From positions 62,001-126,000 of the forward strand of contig NZ_JAHRCY010000017.1 in assembly GCF_019083965.1 (NCBI RefSeq): 64,000 nt of DNA. The letters run 5' to 3'. This stretch comes from Catellatospora tritici. GTDB lineage: Bacteria > Actinomycetota > Actinomycetes > Mycobacteriales > Micromonosporaceae. Shown piece by piece: positions 39,932 through 48,601 of the stretch. The notes under the pieces were generated by a model. That model had not been told where the DNA came from. It made no database searches and saw nothing but the letters and a program-made list of their open reading frames with translations. A program made the position numbers and the translations under genes. The first letter of the stretch is position 1; every line of letters begins with the position of its first letter.

Positions 39932-40417
39932 TCAGGACCGATGCGGGGCGAAGTAGTCCACCAGCATCTCGGTCGGCCAGGTCGCCTGGTGGATCTCGCC
40001 GCGTGGGCCGAACTCGTTGAACCATGGCTTGATGTCGAGTACCGGTGTGCCGTCGACGGCGTCGAGGTCTTCGACGTGGAGGTCAAGGCCGTCGACCTTG
40101 AGCAGCCGGCACCGGGAGACACCGAGCCAGTTGATGCGGCGCATATTGCGGTGTCCGAAGATTCCGACGGCTGGCCAGTCGGGGTTGTCGCGAGCGCTGC
40201 GGGCCCCGAGGTGGAGGTCGGTCTGATCAGTGAGGTGAAAGTGGAAGACCACTTCTAGGTGCGAGAACTCGTCCAGTCCTTGGGTGGCTTCAGGGGTGAA
40301 ACGTTCGTCGTCGATGCGGATGATCGCCCTGGTTCCGCCCCAGTAGTCGTCGGTGGGCTCGGCGCGCCCGCCGATGACGTGGGCGATCGGTGTGACTTCG
40401 ATGGGCCGGCCTGCCAT
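39932..40417 (-). CDS. trmO: TrmO/TsaA-family tRNA methyltransferase-like protein
   Basis: 161 residues from ATG 40417, preceded by AGAGGAA. It matches the TsaA/UPF0066 beta-barrel family: an N-terminal IEVTPIAHVIGGR strand, the EFSHLEVVFHFH segment, RDNPDWPAVGIFGHRNMRRIN and a C-terminal GTPVLDIKPW. TrmO uses S-adenosylmethionine to methylate t6A37 in tRNA-Thr; divergent members may have other substrates. A stand-alone gene within the element. Confidence 0.85.
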   Translation of the reverse strand: MAGRPIEVTPIAHVIGGRAEPTDDYWGGTRAIIRIDDERFTPEATQGLDEFSHLEVVFHFHLTDQTDLHLGARSARDNPDWPAVGIFGHRNMRRINWLGVSRCRLLKVDGLDLHVEDLDAVDGTPVLDIKPWFNEFGPRGEIHQATWPTEMLVDYFAPHRS

Positions 40418-40457
40418 GTGTTCCTCTTTCGTGCGCGGACGCTGTCAGGTGTGGGTT

Positions 40458-41855
40458 CTAGGCCGCTGTGGCCGCGAGGTAGGCGGCGGCGCGGGCGTCT
40501 AGCTCGGCGGCCGTGGTGATGCCTCGCCGCCGGAAGGGCGACAGCGCTGAGCGCATGTCGGCGACGGTTTGGCGGGCGCGGGCAGAGCGTATGCCGTCCA
40601 TCGCTTCCAGGGCGGTGGACCAGTTGCCGCAGGCTTCGTCGAGGTTGCCTTGCCGGGCCTGAACTGCCCCTAGATAGCCGAGGGTGACCGCGTGGGTGCG
40701 GGTGAATGTGGCGGCCTTGCGGGTCCGGACGCTGCGGCGAAGCTCTTTGGCGGCCCCGGGAAGGTCTCCGATGTCGCGCAGGGCGCAGCCGGTCTCGTGG
40801 GCGAGGCTGGCTTCGCCGAAGAAGAACACCCGCGACGGTTCGTCGTCGCCGGGCTCGGCCTTGGCCAGGTCGTTCTCGGCCTTGATCAGGGCCGATGCTG
40901 CGGCGGCCTTATTCCCGGTGGCGGCAAGACCCCGGGCGTGCACGACGCCGAGGAGGGCGCGTTCGCGGGGGCTGGCCAGCCGGTACCGGTCGCCTTCCAT
41001 CGACGCTGCCGCGAGGGCGAGGCCCTGCCGCGCGTGTCCGAGGTCGATGGCCTGATGAGCCATTGCACGCAGGGTGTGGGCAGCCATGGCAGGGTCGTCG
41101 CCTTCGGCGGCGAGCTTGACCGATGCAGTGAAGAAATGCTGCGCGGCAGAATGCTCGGCGCTATCAAAGGCCATCCATCCGACAAGGTAGGCAAGCTCGC
41201 TCGCGGCCGAGAACATCTCCCGCCGCACACGATCGTCGGCGTAGGCACCTTGGAGGTATCGAGCGACGTCGGAGGTCAGGTACTGCACGACGGACGAACT
41301 GGCGTGGCCACCGCCTCGGCGTTGGTCGAGCCGGGAGAACAGCAGCACCATCTCACGGACGGCTTCCACATCGCCGCGTCCGACCGTGATGGAGCCCAAC
41401 GCGGAGCGCTCTGTGCTGCGGTCGGCCATTGACGTCCACCACGAGGACGCGGGCAGCGCGAGCGCGGCGACGGAGTACGCGGCGGCTCCCAGTAAGGACC
41501 TGCGTCCTGCGTCCACGCTGATTCTCCCGAGGTCGGCTAATGAAGCCAGCGTATCGAGATTCCAGTCCACCCCGGCAATCGACGGCGGCATCGTGGGCGC
41601 GAGCCCGATGTCTTCGACCGTGACAATCCGTCCCAGCCGACGCGACAGAAGCTCGGCCAGAAGGACGGGCGCGACTCCGGACGGATGCGAGCCAGCGACC
41701 CAATGAGAGACATGAGACCGGCTCACGGCTGCGAGCTCGCGTGCGCCGCTCTCTGCGGCAACGCGCACAAGCGCGCTGGCCACCTGCCCGTGTGACCATC
41801 GGGCCTCACCGATGACCTGCGCGAGCTTGGTGTTCGGTTGACGGCCCTGTGCCAC
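40458..41855 (-). CDS. XRE-type regulator with long helical (TPR-like) domain
   Basis: 465 residues. The N-terminal ~70 residues form an HTH (NTKLAQVIGEARWSHGQVAS, SRSHVSHWVAGSHPSG). A hydrophobic patch (LLGAAAYSVAALALPAS) resembles those of actinobacterial regulators often labelled Tat-signal proteins. The rest is a helical-repeat sensor. It is divergent from the nucleotide cluster starting at 42030 and is probably its regulator. Two TTTCACCGC direct repeats (41882-41899) lie just upstream of its start. Confidence 0.82.
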   Translation of the reverse strand: MAQGRQPNTKLAQVIGEARWSHGQVASALVRVAAESGARELAAVSRSHVSHWVAGSHPSGVAPVLLAELLSRRLGRIVTVEDIGLAPTMPPSIAGVDWNLDTLASLADLGRISVDAGRRSLLGAAAYSVAALALPASSWWTSMADRSTERSALGSITVGRGDVEAVREMVLLFSRLDQRRGGGHASSSVVQYLTSDVARYLQGAYADDRVRREMFSAASELAYLVGWMAFDSAEHSAAQHFFTASVKLAAEGDDPAMAAHTLRAMAHQAIDLGHARQGLALAAASMEGDRYRLASPRERALLGVVHARGLAATGNKAAAASALIKAENDLAKAEPGDDEPSRVFFFGEASLAHETGCALRDIGDLPGAAKELRRSVRTRKAATFTRTHAVTLGYLGAVQARQGNLDEACGNWSTALEAMDGIRSARARQTVADMRSALSPFRRRGITTAAELDARAAAYLAATAA

Positions 41856-42029
41856 CAGCGCCCCCTACGTCAGATGATCTTTCACCGCTTTCACCGCGTT
41901 CAAACCCTTGACAGCGTACCGATGCGCTGCCGCCCATGGTTCTCTAATTTGCATCGGCGTTACTGAATGACTACGCCACGTGCGCAAACGCTGTCAGCGA
42001 AATTCCTGACGCACTCCAAGGGGTGAGCC
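41856..42029. promoter_or_regulatory. Divergent promoter region of the nucleotide cluster
   Basis: 174 nt between two divergent starts. It contains the TTTCACCGC repeat pair and a consensus TTGACA (about 41909-41914), with no clear -10 at normal spacing. It is the natural control point for the 465-residue regulator and the cluster. Confidence 0.4.
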
Positions 42030-42335
42030 ATGACCGATCAGATCCTTACGGACGTGGATCTCGACGATCCGCCGACCGATCCTCCAGCCGGTTGCGAGGA
42101 CCCGTTTCTGTGGGAGCTTGCGCGAAGGAAGTTCGAGCTGCACCGGAGGACCGGGGCGGGCGACTGCGTGACCTGCCCTAGATGGCGGCGCTGCGGCGGC
42201 TCGCTGCTGGCGCGCGACGGATTGGCGACCGCGATGGGCCTCAAGGTCCGCGAGAGTCCGTACTGGCAGGCCTTCGCGCAGATCATGAGGTCTGATCGCG
42301 AGCGGGGCCAGCCCGCGCTAGGACCTCACTGCTGA
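42030..42335 (+). CDS. Small Cys-containing protein of unknown function
   Basis: 101 residues, ATG 42030 behind AAGGGGTGAG. Acidic N-terminus, then Cys residues in CVTCPRWRRCGG that may bind a metal. No family recognised. First gene of the plus-strand cluster, divergent from the regulator. Confidence 0.65.
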   Translation: MTDQILTDVDLDDPPTDPPAGCEDPFLWELARRKFELHRRTGAGDCVTCPRWRRCGGSLLARDGLATAMGLKVRESPYWQAFAQIMRSDRERGQPALGPHC

Positions 42336-42411
42336 TGGTATTCGTCCCCAGCGATCTGACGCCGCACGCCCGTGAGCGCTGTACGGAACAACCACCGTGG
42401 TTAGCCACTTA

Positions 42412-42438
42412 TGAAATCCCCGTCGTACGTGGATTTCA
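42412..42438. promoter_or_regulatory. Inverted repeat upstream of the methyltransferase gene
   Basis: TGAAATCC (42412-42419) and GGATTTCA (42431-42438) form a perfect 8-bp inverted repeat with an 11-nt spacer, in the 258-nt gap before 42594. It may be an operator for the divergent regulator or an RNA hairpin. Nothing else is seen in this gap. Confidence 0.45.
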
Positions 42439-42593
42439 CAAGTCCTAAGCGGAACGGGTGCGGGGGTCGTTCGCAGCGGCACCATCCAGCACAGTGAATA
42501 CAACACGGCGGCAGCCCGCTACACCAGCGGCGCCGGGGCGGACGTGACAACGCCTCCGTCCGCCTCGGCGCACCTTTGACGAAGGAGACGGCA

Positions 42594-43355
42594 GTGGAGA
42601 CCGACGACGCAACACTGGCCCAGGTCGCCCTGGACGGCTGGGAGGACCTGGCGGGCCTGGACGTGCTGGTCGGGCAGTTGCTCGAAGCGCCGACGAGCAC
42701 CCACGGCCTCCGGCGTGCCTTGCGGGGGCTGCGACGCGAGATCGGCGTGTTCCAGGCGCACCGGGCCGGGTGCGAGGACCTGCCCGAGCGGATCACGGCC
42801 CGGCGAGTTCAGCTCGGCGGTGGTAGCCGCCTGCTGCCGGGCTTCGTCAACATCGACATCATCCCGCCCGCCGATGTGATCTTCGACGTGCGCGAGGGCC
42901 TGCCCATCGTGGACGGTGAAACCGAGTTCATCTTCGCCGAGCACTTCCTGGAGCACATCGACTACCCGGTCTCGGTCAAGCGGGTCATCGCCGAGTGTTA
43001 TCGGGTCTTGCAGCCGGACGGGCAGCTCGTCCTAGGGGTGCCCGACGCCGGGATGATCATCGACGCGTACGTGGACAGCGATCCCGACATCCGCGAGCGC
43101 ATGATGGAAGAGTGGTACGCAAACAGGGACGATCGGGCGCACTTCAACACGTATCTTGACCTCGTAAACTACGTGTTCCGCGATCAGGACGACAGCGACC
43201 GGTACACGCCTCACCTGTGGGCGTACGACCTGGACAAGTTGGTGTCTTTGTGTGCCGAAGCGGGGTTCCGTAAGGTCGAACCCTGGCCCCACGATCCGAC
43301 GATCGCCAACCCCGATCGCGCGTGGGGCTCGGTGTACACCGTGGCGTACAAGTAA
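42594..43355 (+). CDS. Class I SAM-dependent methyltransferase
   Basis: 253 residues from GTG 42594 (GAAGGAG at 42581-42587). A helical N-terminal region (about 1-60) precedes the methyltransferase fold: VQLGGGSRLLPGFVNIDI (cofactor loop and acidic residue), EFIFAEHFLEHIDYP, and CYRVLQPDGQLVLGVPD. This is the general SAM methyltransferase type (methyltransferase_11-like); substrate unknown. Only 17 nt upstream of the NDP kinase gene. Confidence 0.88.
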   Translation: METDDATLAQVALDGWEDLAGLDVLVGQLLEAPTSTHGLRRALRGLRREIGVFQAHRAGCEDLPERITARRVQLGGGSRLLPGFVNIDIIPPADVIFDVREGLPIVDGETEFIFAEHFLEHIDYPVSVKRVIAECYRVLQPDGQLVLGVPDAGMIIDAYVDSDPDIRERMMEEWYANRDDRAHFNTYLDLVNYVFRDQDDSDRYTPHLWAYDLDKLVSLCAEAGFRKVEPWPHDPTIANPDRAWGSVYTVAYK

Positions 43356-43372
43356 CAGGGAAAGGCAGTGTC

Positions 43373-43867
43373 GTGACCACTCTGGAACGGACCCTCGTCG
43401 TACTCAAGCCCGACGCCGTGGCCCGAGGACTCGTCGGGCGGATCGTCGGGCGGCTGGAAGATGCCGGGCTCAAGATCGTCGGCGTCAAGATGGCCCAGCT
43501 CGACGACGAGATGACCCGCAAGCACTACTTCGACCTGGAAGAGCGGTTCGGCACGGCCATCTACGAAGCCAACGCGCGGGCCATGCAACGCGGCCCAGTG
43601 ATCGCCATGGTGGTCGAGGGCGTCGAGGCGGTCGCGAACGTGCGCCGTCTGGTCGGCGGCACCTACCCCAACGAGGCGCCTCCCGGCACGATCCGCGGCG
43701 ACTTCGCACACCAGTCCAAGGCGTACGCAATGAGCCAGGACAAGGGCGTGGCGAACCTCGTCCACGCCTCCGGCAACACCGATGAGGCCAAGTACGAGGT
43801 CGAGCTGTGGTTCGGCCCGGCCGAGCAGTTCGACTACCACACCCTCGCAGAAACCTTCACCTTCTAA
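43373..43867 (+). CDS. ndk: Nucleoside diphosphate kinase-like protein
   Basis: 164 residues from GTG 43373 (AAAGG upstream). The NDK fold is clear: TLVVLKPDAVARGLVGRI, a Kpn-like middle, GPVIAMVVEGVEAV and catalytic His131 in NLVHASGNT. It is longer and diverged relative to housekeeping Ndk (about 135-150 residues), so it is an accessory copy. The enzyme transfers phosphate between NTP and NDP. The gene lies within the nucleotide-chemistry cluster. Confidence 0.9.
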   Translation: MTTLERTLVVLKPDAVARGLVGRIVGRLEDAGLKIVGVKMAQLDDEMTRKHYFDLEERFGTAIYEANARAMQRGPVIAMVVEGVEAVANVRRLVGGTYPNEAPPGTIRGDFAHQSKAYAMSQDKGVANLVHASGNTDEAKYEVELWFGPAEQFDYHTLAETFTF

Positions 43868-43887
43868 CGAGTGACAGGACACCGCCG

Positions 43888-44196
43888 ATGACGACGATGC
43901 CCCCGATCCAGCTCTTGCTGGACGAATATGCGCAGGCCAAGGCATCCGGGCAGGACCGGGTGCTGGCCGAGACCGCCTACGCGCTGGCCATCCGCACCCG
44001 CGACGACGGCCAGTTCGAGAAGGCGCAGGAGTACGCCCGCGAAGCCCTCGCCGCTGCCGAGCGGCTGCCGTCGAGCACCCTCGACGACGTGGCCTCCACC
44101 CGCCAGGCGGTCGGCGGGGTGCCGCTGCCGGAGCTGTTCCACGACGGCGTGATCCGCTCCCGGCTCGAAGGTCTGCTCAACGAGTACATCCCCTAA
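43888..44196 (+). CDS. Small helical protein of unknown function
   Basis: 102 residues from ATG 43888. Predicted helical throughout (LLLDEYAQAKASGQDRVLAE, KAQEYAREALAAAERLP), resembling a single TPR-like pair. Between ndk and the CYTH gene, 20-40 nt gaps, so part of the same operon. Confidence 0.65.
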   Translation: MTTMPPIQLLLDEYAQAKASGQDRVLAETAYALAIRTRDDGQFEKAQEYAREALAAAERLPSSTLDDVASTRQAVGGVPLPELFHDGVIRSRLEGLLNEYIP

Positions 44197-44231
44197 CCGC
44201 TTCGGCCGCCTGCGCCGGGAAGGACCCGACG

Positions 44232-44792
44232 ATGACCCTGGAAATCGAGTACCGCGCGCAGCTGACCGAAGCCGAGTTCGCCACGCTGGCTGACCAGCTC
44301 GGCCAGCGTGGCGACGACCTCGGGCAAGACGACAAGCACATCTGGTTCTACGTGCTGCCCGACAAGCTGCTGAAAGTCGTTCACAACATCTCCCACGGCA
44401 CCGGCAAGGTTGTGGTCAAGACCAACCGGATCGGCTCCGGCGCGGCGTTCCCGGAGACCGAGCTGCCGATCGCCGCCGCCGACGTGGCAACCGCCGTGCG
44501 CCTGTTCGATGCGCTCGGCTACGCCCCGCACATGCACGACGCCCACAACGAGCGGCGCAACTGGCGCTACCGGGACGTCGAGATCGCCATGAAGTGGAGC
44601 CAGGCGTGGGGTCACCACGCCGAGTTCGAGGTCGCACTCCCCGACGACGCCGGCACGGACGAGATCGAAAAGGGCCACGCCCTGATCGCCTCGGTCGCCG
44701 CTGAGCTGGGCGTGCGCCTGATGACCGAGGACGAGCTGACCGAGTTCACCCTCCAGTTCGAAGCCCGCCAGGCCGCCACCTCCGCCAGCTAG
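44232..44792 (+). CDS. CYTH-domain protein
   Basis: 186 residues. It starts with the CYTH signature ExExR (EIEYRA, residues 4-9), followed by basic strand residues (DDKHIWFYVLPDKLLKVVHN, KVVVKTNRIGSG) and a later YRDVEIAMKW strand; these line the tunnel that binds triphosphates in the family. CYTH enzymes act on triphosphates, such as tripolyphosphate, thiamine triphosphate or ATP to cAMP. The exact reaction cannot be read. Cluster with NDK and an HD hydrolase supports nucleotide work. Confidence 0.8.
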   Translation: MTLEIEYRAQLTEAEFATLADQLGQRGDDLGQDDKHIWFYVLPDKLLKVVHNISHGTGKVVVKTNRIGSGAAFPETELPIAAADVATAVRLFDALGYAPHMHDAHNERRNWRYRDVEIAMKWSQAWGHHAEFEVALPDDAGTDEIEKGHALIASVAAELGVRLMTEDELTEFTLQFEARQAATSAS

Positions 44793-44864
44793 CACCACGC
44801 CAGCCGCTCTAGCGGCGTCCTCAATATCCGCAGTTCACGACCGTGCCCACCGGGAAGGACAGGC

Positions 44865-45638
44865 ATGGCTGACTTCAACGCGCCCTTCTTCGGGTCCGTC
44901 GACGCGCCATTGGTGACCCTGGCAGAGCAGCGCCGCCTGCCTCGCCACCAGCGCATGGACCCGATCACGCTGCGCTGGATCGCCGACAACCGGCCCAGCG
45001 GGCTTCCGAACGCGCCGGTCGCGCACCCGCCGATGACCGTCGCCCGGTACGCGCTCGTCCCCGCAGGCTGGTACGCGCAGCAGCAGGTCACCGAGTCGAT
45101 CCACGGGCTGCGTCATGGCGCACGGGTGGCGATCCTGGCCGCGCATATCGCCCGGCTGATGGACCTGCCGGTCCGCGAGACGCTGGAGGCCGTCATCGCC
45201 GGTGCGCTGCACGACTGCCGCCGCCTGCACGATCAAGACGACCCCGGTCACGGAGCACGGGCGGCCCGCTGGTTCGCCGAGCGGCACACCAATGTCATGG
45301 CGCATCTGCTGCCTCCAGCCCGCGACGCCCGCGCCGTGGTGATCGCCGCAGCCATGGAGCTGCACGACGTGGACTACCCCACCTTCACCGACTGGCAGCG
45401 GCAGCGCTACGAGATCGCTCCCGTGGTGTGCGACGTCGTCAAGGCCGCCGACGCCCTGGACCGTTACCGGCTGCCAAAGCTCAAGTGGTGGCCCAACCCC
45501 GACTTCCTGCGGCTCATCCCACCGCCGTGGCTGCACCGTTACGCGTTCGACCTGATGCTCGCCACCGAGCGGCATCACCTCGACGGCATGAGCAGCGAGC
45601 GGGCCGTGATGGCCGTGCTGGCCAAGGAGAACCTGTGA
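44865..45638 (+). CDS. HD-domain phosphohydrolase-like protein
   Basis: 257 residues. HD metal motif: the first His in SIHGLRHGARVA (about 80-84), H116-D117 in AGALHDCRR, His in DPGHGARAA, and a late Asp (KAADALDRYR, about 198). The HD family hydrolyses phosphates from nucleotides, such as dNTPs. It overlaps the next gene by one base (TGATG). Confidence 0.83.
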   Translation: MADFNAPFFGSVDAPLVTLAEQRRLPRHQRMDPITLRWIADNRPSGLPNAPVAHPPMTVARYALVPAGWYAQQQVTESIHGLRHGARVAILAAHIARLMDLPVRETLEAVIAGALHDCRRLHDQDDPGHGARAARWFAERHTNVMAHLLPPARDARAVVIAAAMELHDVDYPTFTDWQRQRYEIAPVVCDVVKAADALDRYRLPKLKWWPNPDFLRLIPPPWLHRYAFDLMLATERHHLDGMSSERAVMAVLAKENL

Positions 45639-47014
45639 TGGACTTCCCGGACTCGTACCGGCTGTGGGCCGACTCCCACGTGTTCTACCAGCCCGGCCCG
45701 CGCCGCATCGGCGATGGTGACTTCATCGCGGCCAAGCTCGCTGCCTGGGACCACCGCATGATCCACGACACCCCGAACGGGTCGCTGCTGACGGGCAACT
45801 CGCTGTTCGACCTGCTGCGCAGCGGCCAGAAGGTGCCGCTGCTGCACGTCACACACGCCCTTGACCAGATCACCGATCGTGGCGTGCTCTACCCCAGCGG
45901 CGGCTGCCTGGTCGGCAGCGTCTACTGCACCCCGTTGACCCGCGCCGGCGACTCCTACCGGATGCACAACCTCGGCTCGTACGTGCTGACCAGGGAGGCG
46001 GTGCTGGCCGAGGAGAACGGACACGCACTCGCCCGCCCGACACCGCTGATCATCGAGGTCGGGCTGCCGCGCAGCGCCTACCGGGGCGTCGTCGGCGTGG
46101 ACTATCTGCGCCTAGGTGAGATCCACCTAGCGATCTATCAGCACCTGGAGTACCTGCTTGCGCGCGACGAGCGGCACCGGCTACGCGACACCGTGGTCGG
46201 CCGGGTTCGCAACGCGATGCCGTTTCTCGGCGCGTGCGTGACGCGCTGCGTGCAGGAGGTCGCCAGCGATTCCAGCGTGTTCCTCGACTGGCTGTCGGAC
46301 ACCGTCGACCACCTGCCGATCCTGGGCTACCTCTACTTCGAGGCGCTCAGCGAATACCTGATGCTGCACTCGACCGGCCCGCGCGCCGGCCACGCCAAGG
46401 CACACGGAGAATTCGACAACTGGCTGTACAAGGAGCTGCTGTTCGACACCTTCCCCGGCATGGCGGGCAAGTTCGACCTGGCGCGTTTCCGCCCGACCAC
46501 CGCCGGGCTCGCTGCCAAGCTCGCCACCATTGACCCGACGATCGACATGGGTCACCTGGCCGAGTACCTCGCCGACCGGCTGGCGCTGTTGGTCTGCGCC
46601 CGGCTGCTGCACCCGGCCATGTACACCGCCGACTGGACCCGCCTGCGCTGGGAGTTCGACGAGCTACGGCCGTTCGTAGCGCCGCTGCTCGGCCACCTGA
46701 TCCACCGCGAACTACGCACCTTCGGCCGCTACCCGGACTTCTACTTCTACTTCGACCAGTACAAGGCGCTGCAGGCGTGGAACTACTGGAACCACATGGA
46801 CATCGTCCTGCCGTTCAACGCCACCATGCCCAAGGGCGAGATCGGCGTGAACCCCGCCTATCCCGCCCTGCGCACCACCGTGCACCGCGCCGAACTGACC
46901 GATGACGGCCTCGTCCCGGTCGAACGACTCGACGTGACGATCGCCCCCAGGCTGATCGACCTGCGTTACACACTCATGCGTGCCCGCCCTGACACCCTGA
47001 CCGCCGCGAGGTAG
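45638..47014 (+). CDS. Conserved-looking protein of unknown function (458 aa)
   Basis: 458 residues from ATG 45638 behind AAGGAGA. Not recognised. Residues about 70-105 (VPLLHVTHALDQITDRGVLY then PSGGCLVGSVYCTPL) look faintly like the first motif of ADP-ribosyltransferase-fold enzymes such as DarT or Tpt1. A long helical middle (EFDNWLYKELLFDTFPGMAG) and an aromatic-rich segment (RYPDFYFYFDQYKALQAWNY) follow. It sits tightly between the HD and kinase genes (1-bp overlap, then 2-nt gap), so it must be part of the same pathway. Confidence 0.7.
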   Translation: MDFPDSYRLWADSHVFYQPGPRRIGDGDFIAAKLAAWDHRMIHDTPNGSLLTGNSLFDLLRSGQKVPLLHVTHALDQITDRGVLYPSGGCLVGSVYCTPLTRAGDSYRMHNLGSYVLTREAVLAEENGHALARPTPLIIEVGLPRSAYRGVVGVDYLRLGEIHLAIYQHLEYLLARDERHRLRDTVVGRVRNAMPFLGACVTRCVQEVASDSSVFLDWLSDTVDHLPILGYLYFEALSEYLMLHSTGPRAGHAKAHGEFDNWLYKELLFDTFPGMAGKFDLARFRPTTAGLAAKLATIDPTIDMGHLAEYLADRLALLVCARLLHPAMYTADWTRLRWEFDELRPFVAPLLGHLIHRELRTFGRYPDFYFYFDQYKALQAWNYWNHMDIVLPFNATMPKGEIGVNPAYPALRTTVHRAELTDDGLVPVERLDVTIAPRLIDLRYTLMRARPDTLTAAR

Positions 47015-47016
47015 CC

Positions 47017-47742
47017 ATGACCCTCACCGACCTCGGCCCCGCTGCGAACGCCACCATGTTCATCGGCATTATCGGTCCGCCCGCCAGCGGCAAGAGCACC
47101 CTGGCCGCAAGCCTGTCCACGGCACTTGACGCGCCGATCATCCGGCCCCGCGACGCGATACGCGCCGCCGTCAACCACGAGCCGCAACTCCATGAGCTGT
47201 TCGTGCCGATCAACGAACTCGGCTGGGTCTCCGACGGCGCGCTCGGCCTGGCCGTGCGCGCGGCCGTCGCCCGCGTCCCAGCCACATGCCGCGCCGTCGT
47301 GCTTGAGAACCTGCCCGGCGACAACTTCCAGGTCGCCGACATCCACATGGCCGTGCGGCAACGAGGCGGCCGGTTCGTCGTGCTGCACCTCGAAAGCGCC
47401 AACGAAGTCCTCATCGCCCGAGGCACCGGCCGCCGCGTCTGCCAGACCTGCGAGGCAGACAGCACCGCCGACCCCCACGATCCCGCCCAGCCCAGCACCA
47501 TTGACCCAAGGCTGTGCGGGCGATGCGGTAACCCGTTGACGGTTCGGCCCGACGACGAAGACGGCGTGCTGCGCGAGCGCACCGTACGCCACCGCCACTA
47601 TGCACGCGGCGTGCTGCGCATGGTGACCGCACTCGACATCCCGTTGATCGGAATCGACGCTGCCGCAACGCCTTCGGCCGTTCACGCCGCCGCATTCGAC
47701 GCCGTGACGCTACTGGCGACACCCGCCCACCACGACGGTTAA
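47017..47742 (+). CDS. Adenylate-kinase-like nucleoside monophosphate kinase
   Basis: 241 residues. Walker A is GPPASGKST (20-28). The region about 140-185 is a zinc-type lid as in zinc-binding adenylate kinases: C142-x2-C145 and C167-x2-C170, then VRPDDEDGVLRERTVRHRHY, matching the usual RxDD and Arg motifs. It should phosphorylate an NMP. With the NDP kinase it would complete a route from NMP to NTP. Two nt from the preceding gene. Confidence 0.85.
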   Translation: MTLTDLGPAANATMFIGIIGPPASGKSTLAASLSTALDAPIIRPRDAIRAAVNHEPQLHELFVPINELGWVSDGALGLAVRAAVARVPATCRAVVLENLPGDNFQVADIHMAVRQRGGRFVVLHLESANEVLIARGTGRRVCQTCEADSTADPHDPAQPSTIDPRLCGRCGNPLTVRPDDEDGVLRERTVRHRHYARGVLRMVTALDIPLIGIDAAATPSAVHAAAFDAVTLLATPAHHDG

Positions 47743-47812
47743 CCGGGTTCCGCGATATAGATCAAACCCGTAGTGTGTAACGGACGTACTACAGTCCGGG
47801 GGATTGATCACC

Positions 47813-48601
47813 ATGGCCAGGACGGCGCGGGCGCTACGCGAAGACGCCACGCGCCTGCGCGAGTCCGGCTGGACCTTCGGCGCCATCGCCAAGGACTGGG
47901 CCACCCGCCACGGCCTCAACCCCCGTGTCGCGATGCGGCTCGCCCACGGGCTCACCCAAGCCGAAGTCGCCAGCCGCTGGAACGACCTGTGGCCCGACCC
48001 CGTTCCCAAGACCGCCAAGCACATCTCCTACTGGGAGATCTGGCCCGAAGCCGGTGGACGCGCCCCCTCCCTCGACACCCTCAACCGGCTGGCGCTGATC
48101 TACCAGTGCAGCGCCGGTGACCTGCTCGGCGGCGAGGACCACACCTATCTCGACTCGGCCGCCTCCGCCGCGCTTGCCCCGCCGAGCACACCACGCGGCG
48201 CAGGCGGCTCGGTACAGCTGCTCACCGTCGCCATTGCTGTGGTGCGCGATGGCCGCCAACTGCTGCTCGTCTGCCGACGCGACGAAGCCGGAGGCTCCTG
48301 GCAGTTCCCCGCCGGCGTCGTCAAGCCCGGCGCCGATCCCGCAGCCGTCGCTGTCGCCGAGACCCTCGCCGAGACCGGAGTTCACTGCCGCGTGACCAAG
48401 CACCTCGGGCGAAGACTCCACCCGGTTACCCAGGTCATCTGCGAATATTTCCTCTGCGACTACCTCACCGGCACGCCCGACAACGGGGACCCGGTAGAGA
48501 ACCTGACCGTCACCTGGGTCGACGACTCTAAGCTCACCAAGTTCATCCCGGCCGAAGCCATCTTCGCGCCGGTCTTCGACCTGCTCACGGAGGAAATGTG
48601 A
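47813..48601 (+). CDS. HTH-Nudix fusion, probable nucleotide-sensing regulator
   Basis: 262 residues from ATG 47813 (GGGGGA upstream). An N-terminal XRE-like HTH spans about 45-105 (LTQAEVASRWND, SLDTLNRLALIYQCSAGDLL). A linker leads to a Nudix domain (140-262). Its Nudix box (168-190, GVVKPGADPAAVAVAETLAE) has Ala in place of the first Glu, the Arg and another Glu, so hydrolysis is unlikely. NrtR-like regulators use such degenerate Nudix domains as ligand sensors, though with another HTH order. Overlaps the next Nudix gene by 4 nt. Confidence 0.8.
   Translation: MARTARALREDATRLRESGWTFGAIAKDWATRHGLNPRVAMRLAHGLTQAEVASRWNDLWPDPVPKTAKHISYWEIWPEAGGRAPSLDTLNRLALIYQCSAGDLLGGEDHTYLDSAASAALAPPSTPRGAGGSVQLLTVAIAVVRDGRQLLLVCRRDEAGGSWQFPAGVVKPGADPAAVAVAETLAETGVHCRVTKHLGRRLHPVTQVICEYFLCDYLTGTPDNGDPVENLTVTWVDDSKLTKFIPAEAIFAPVFDLLTEEM

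Noticed and set aside
44193-44798. Minus-strand 201-residue frame opposite the CYTH gene
   Set aside because: Shadow frame of a well-supported CYTH gene with a good start and motif.
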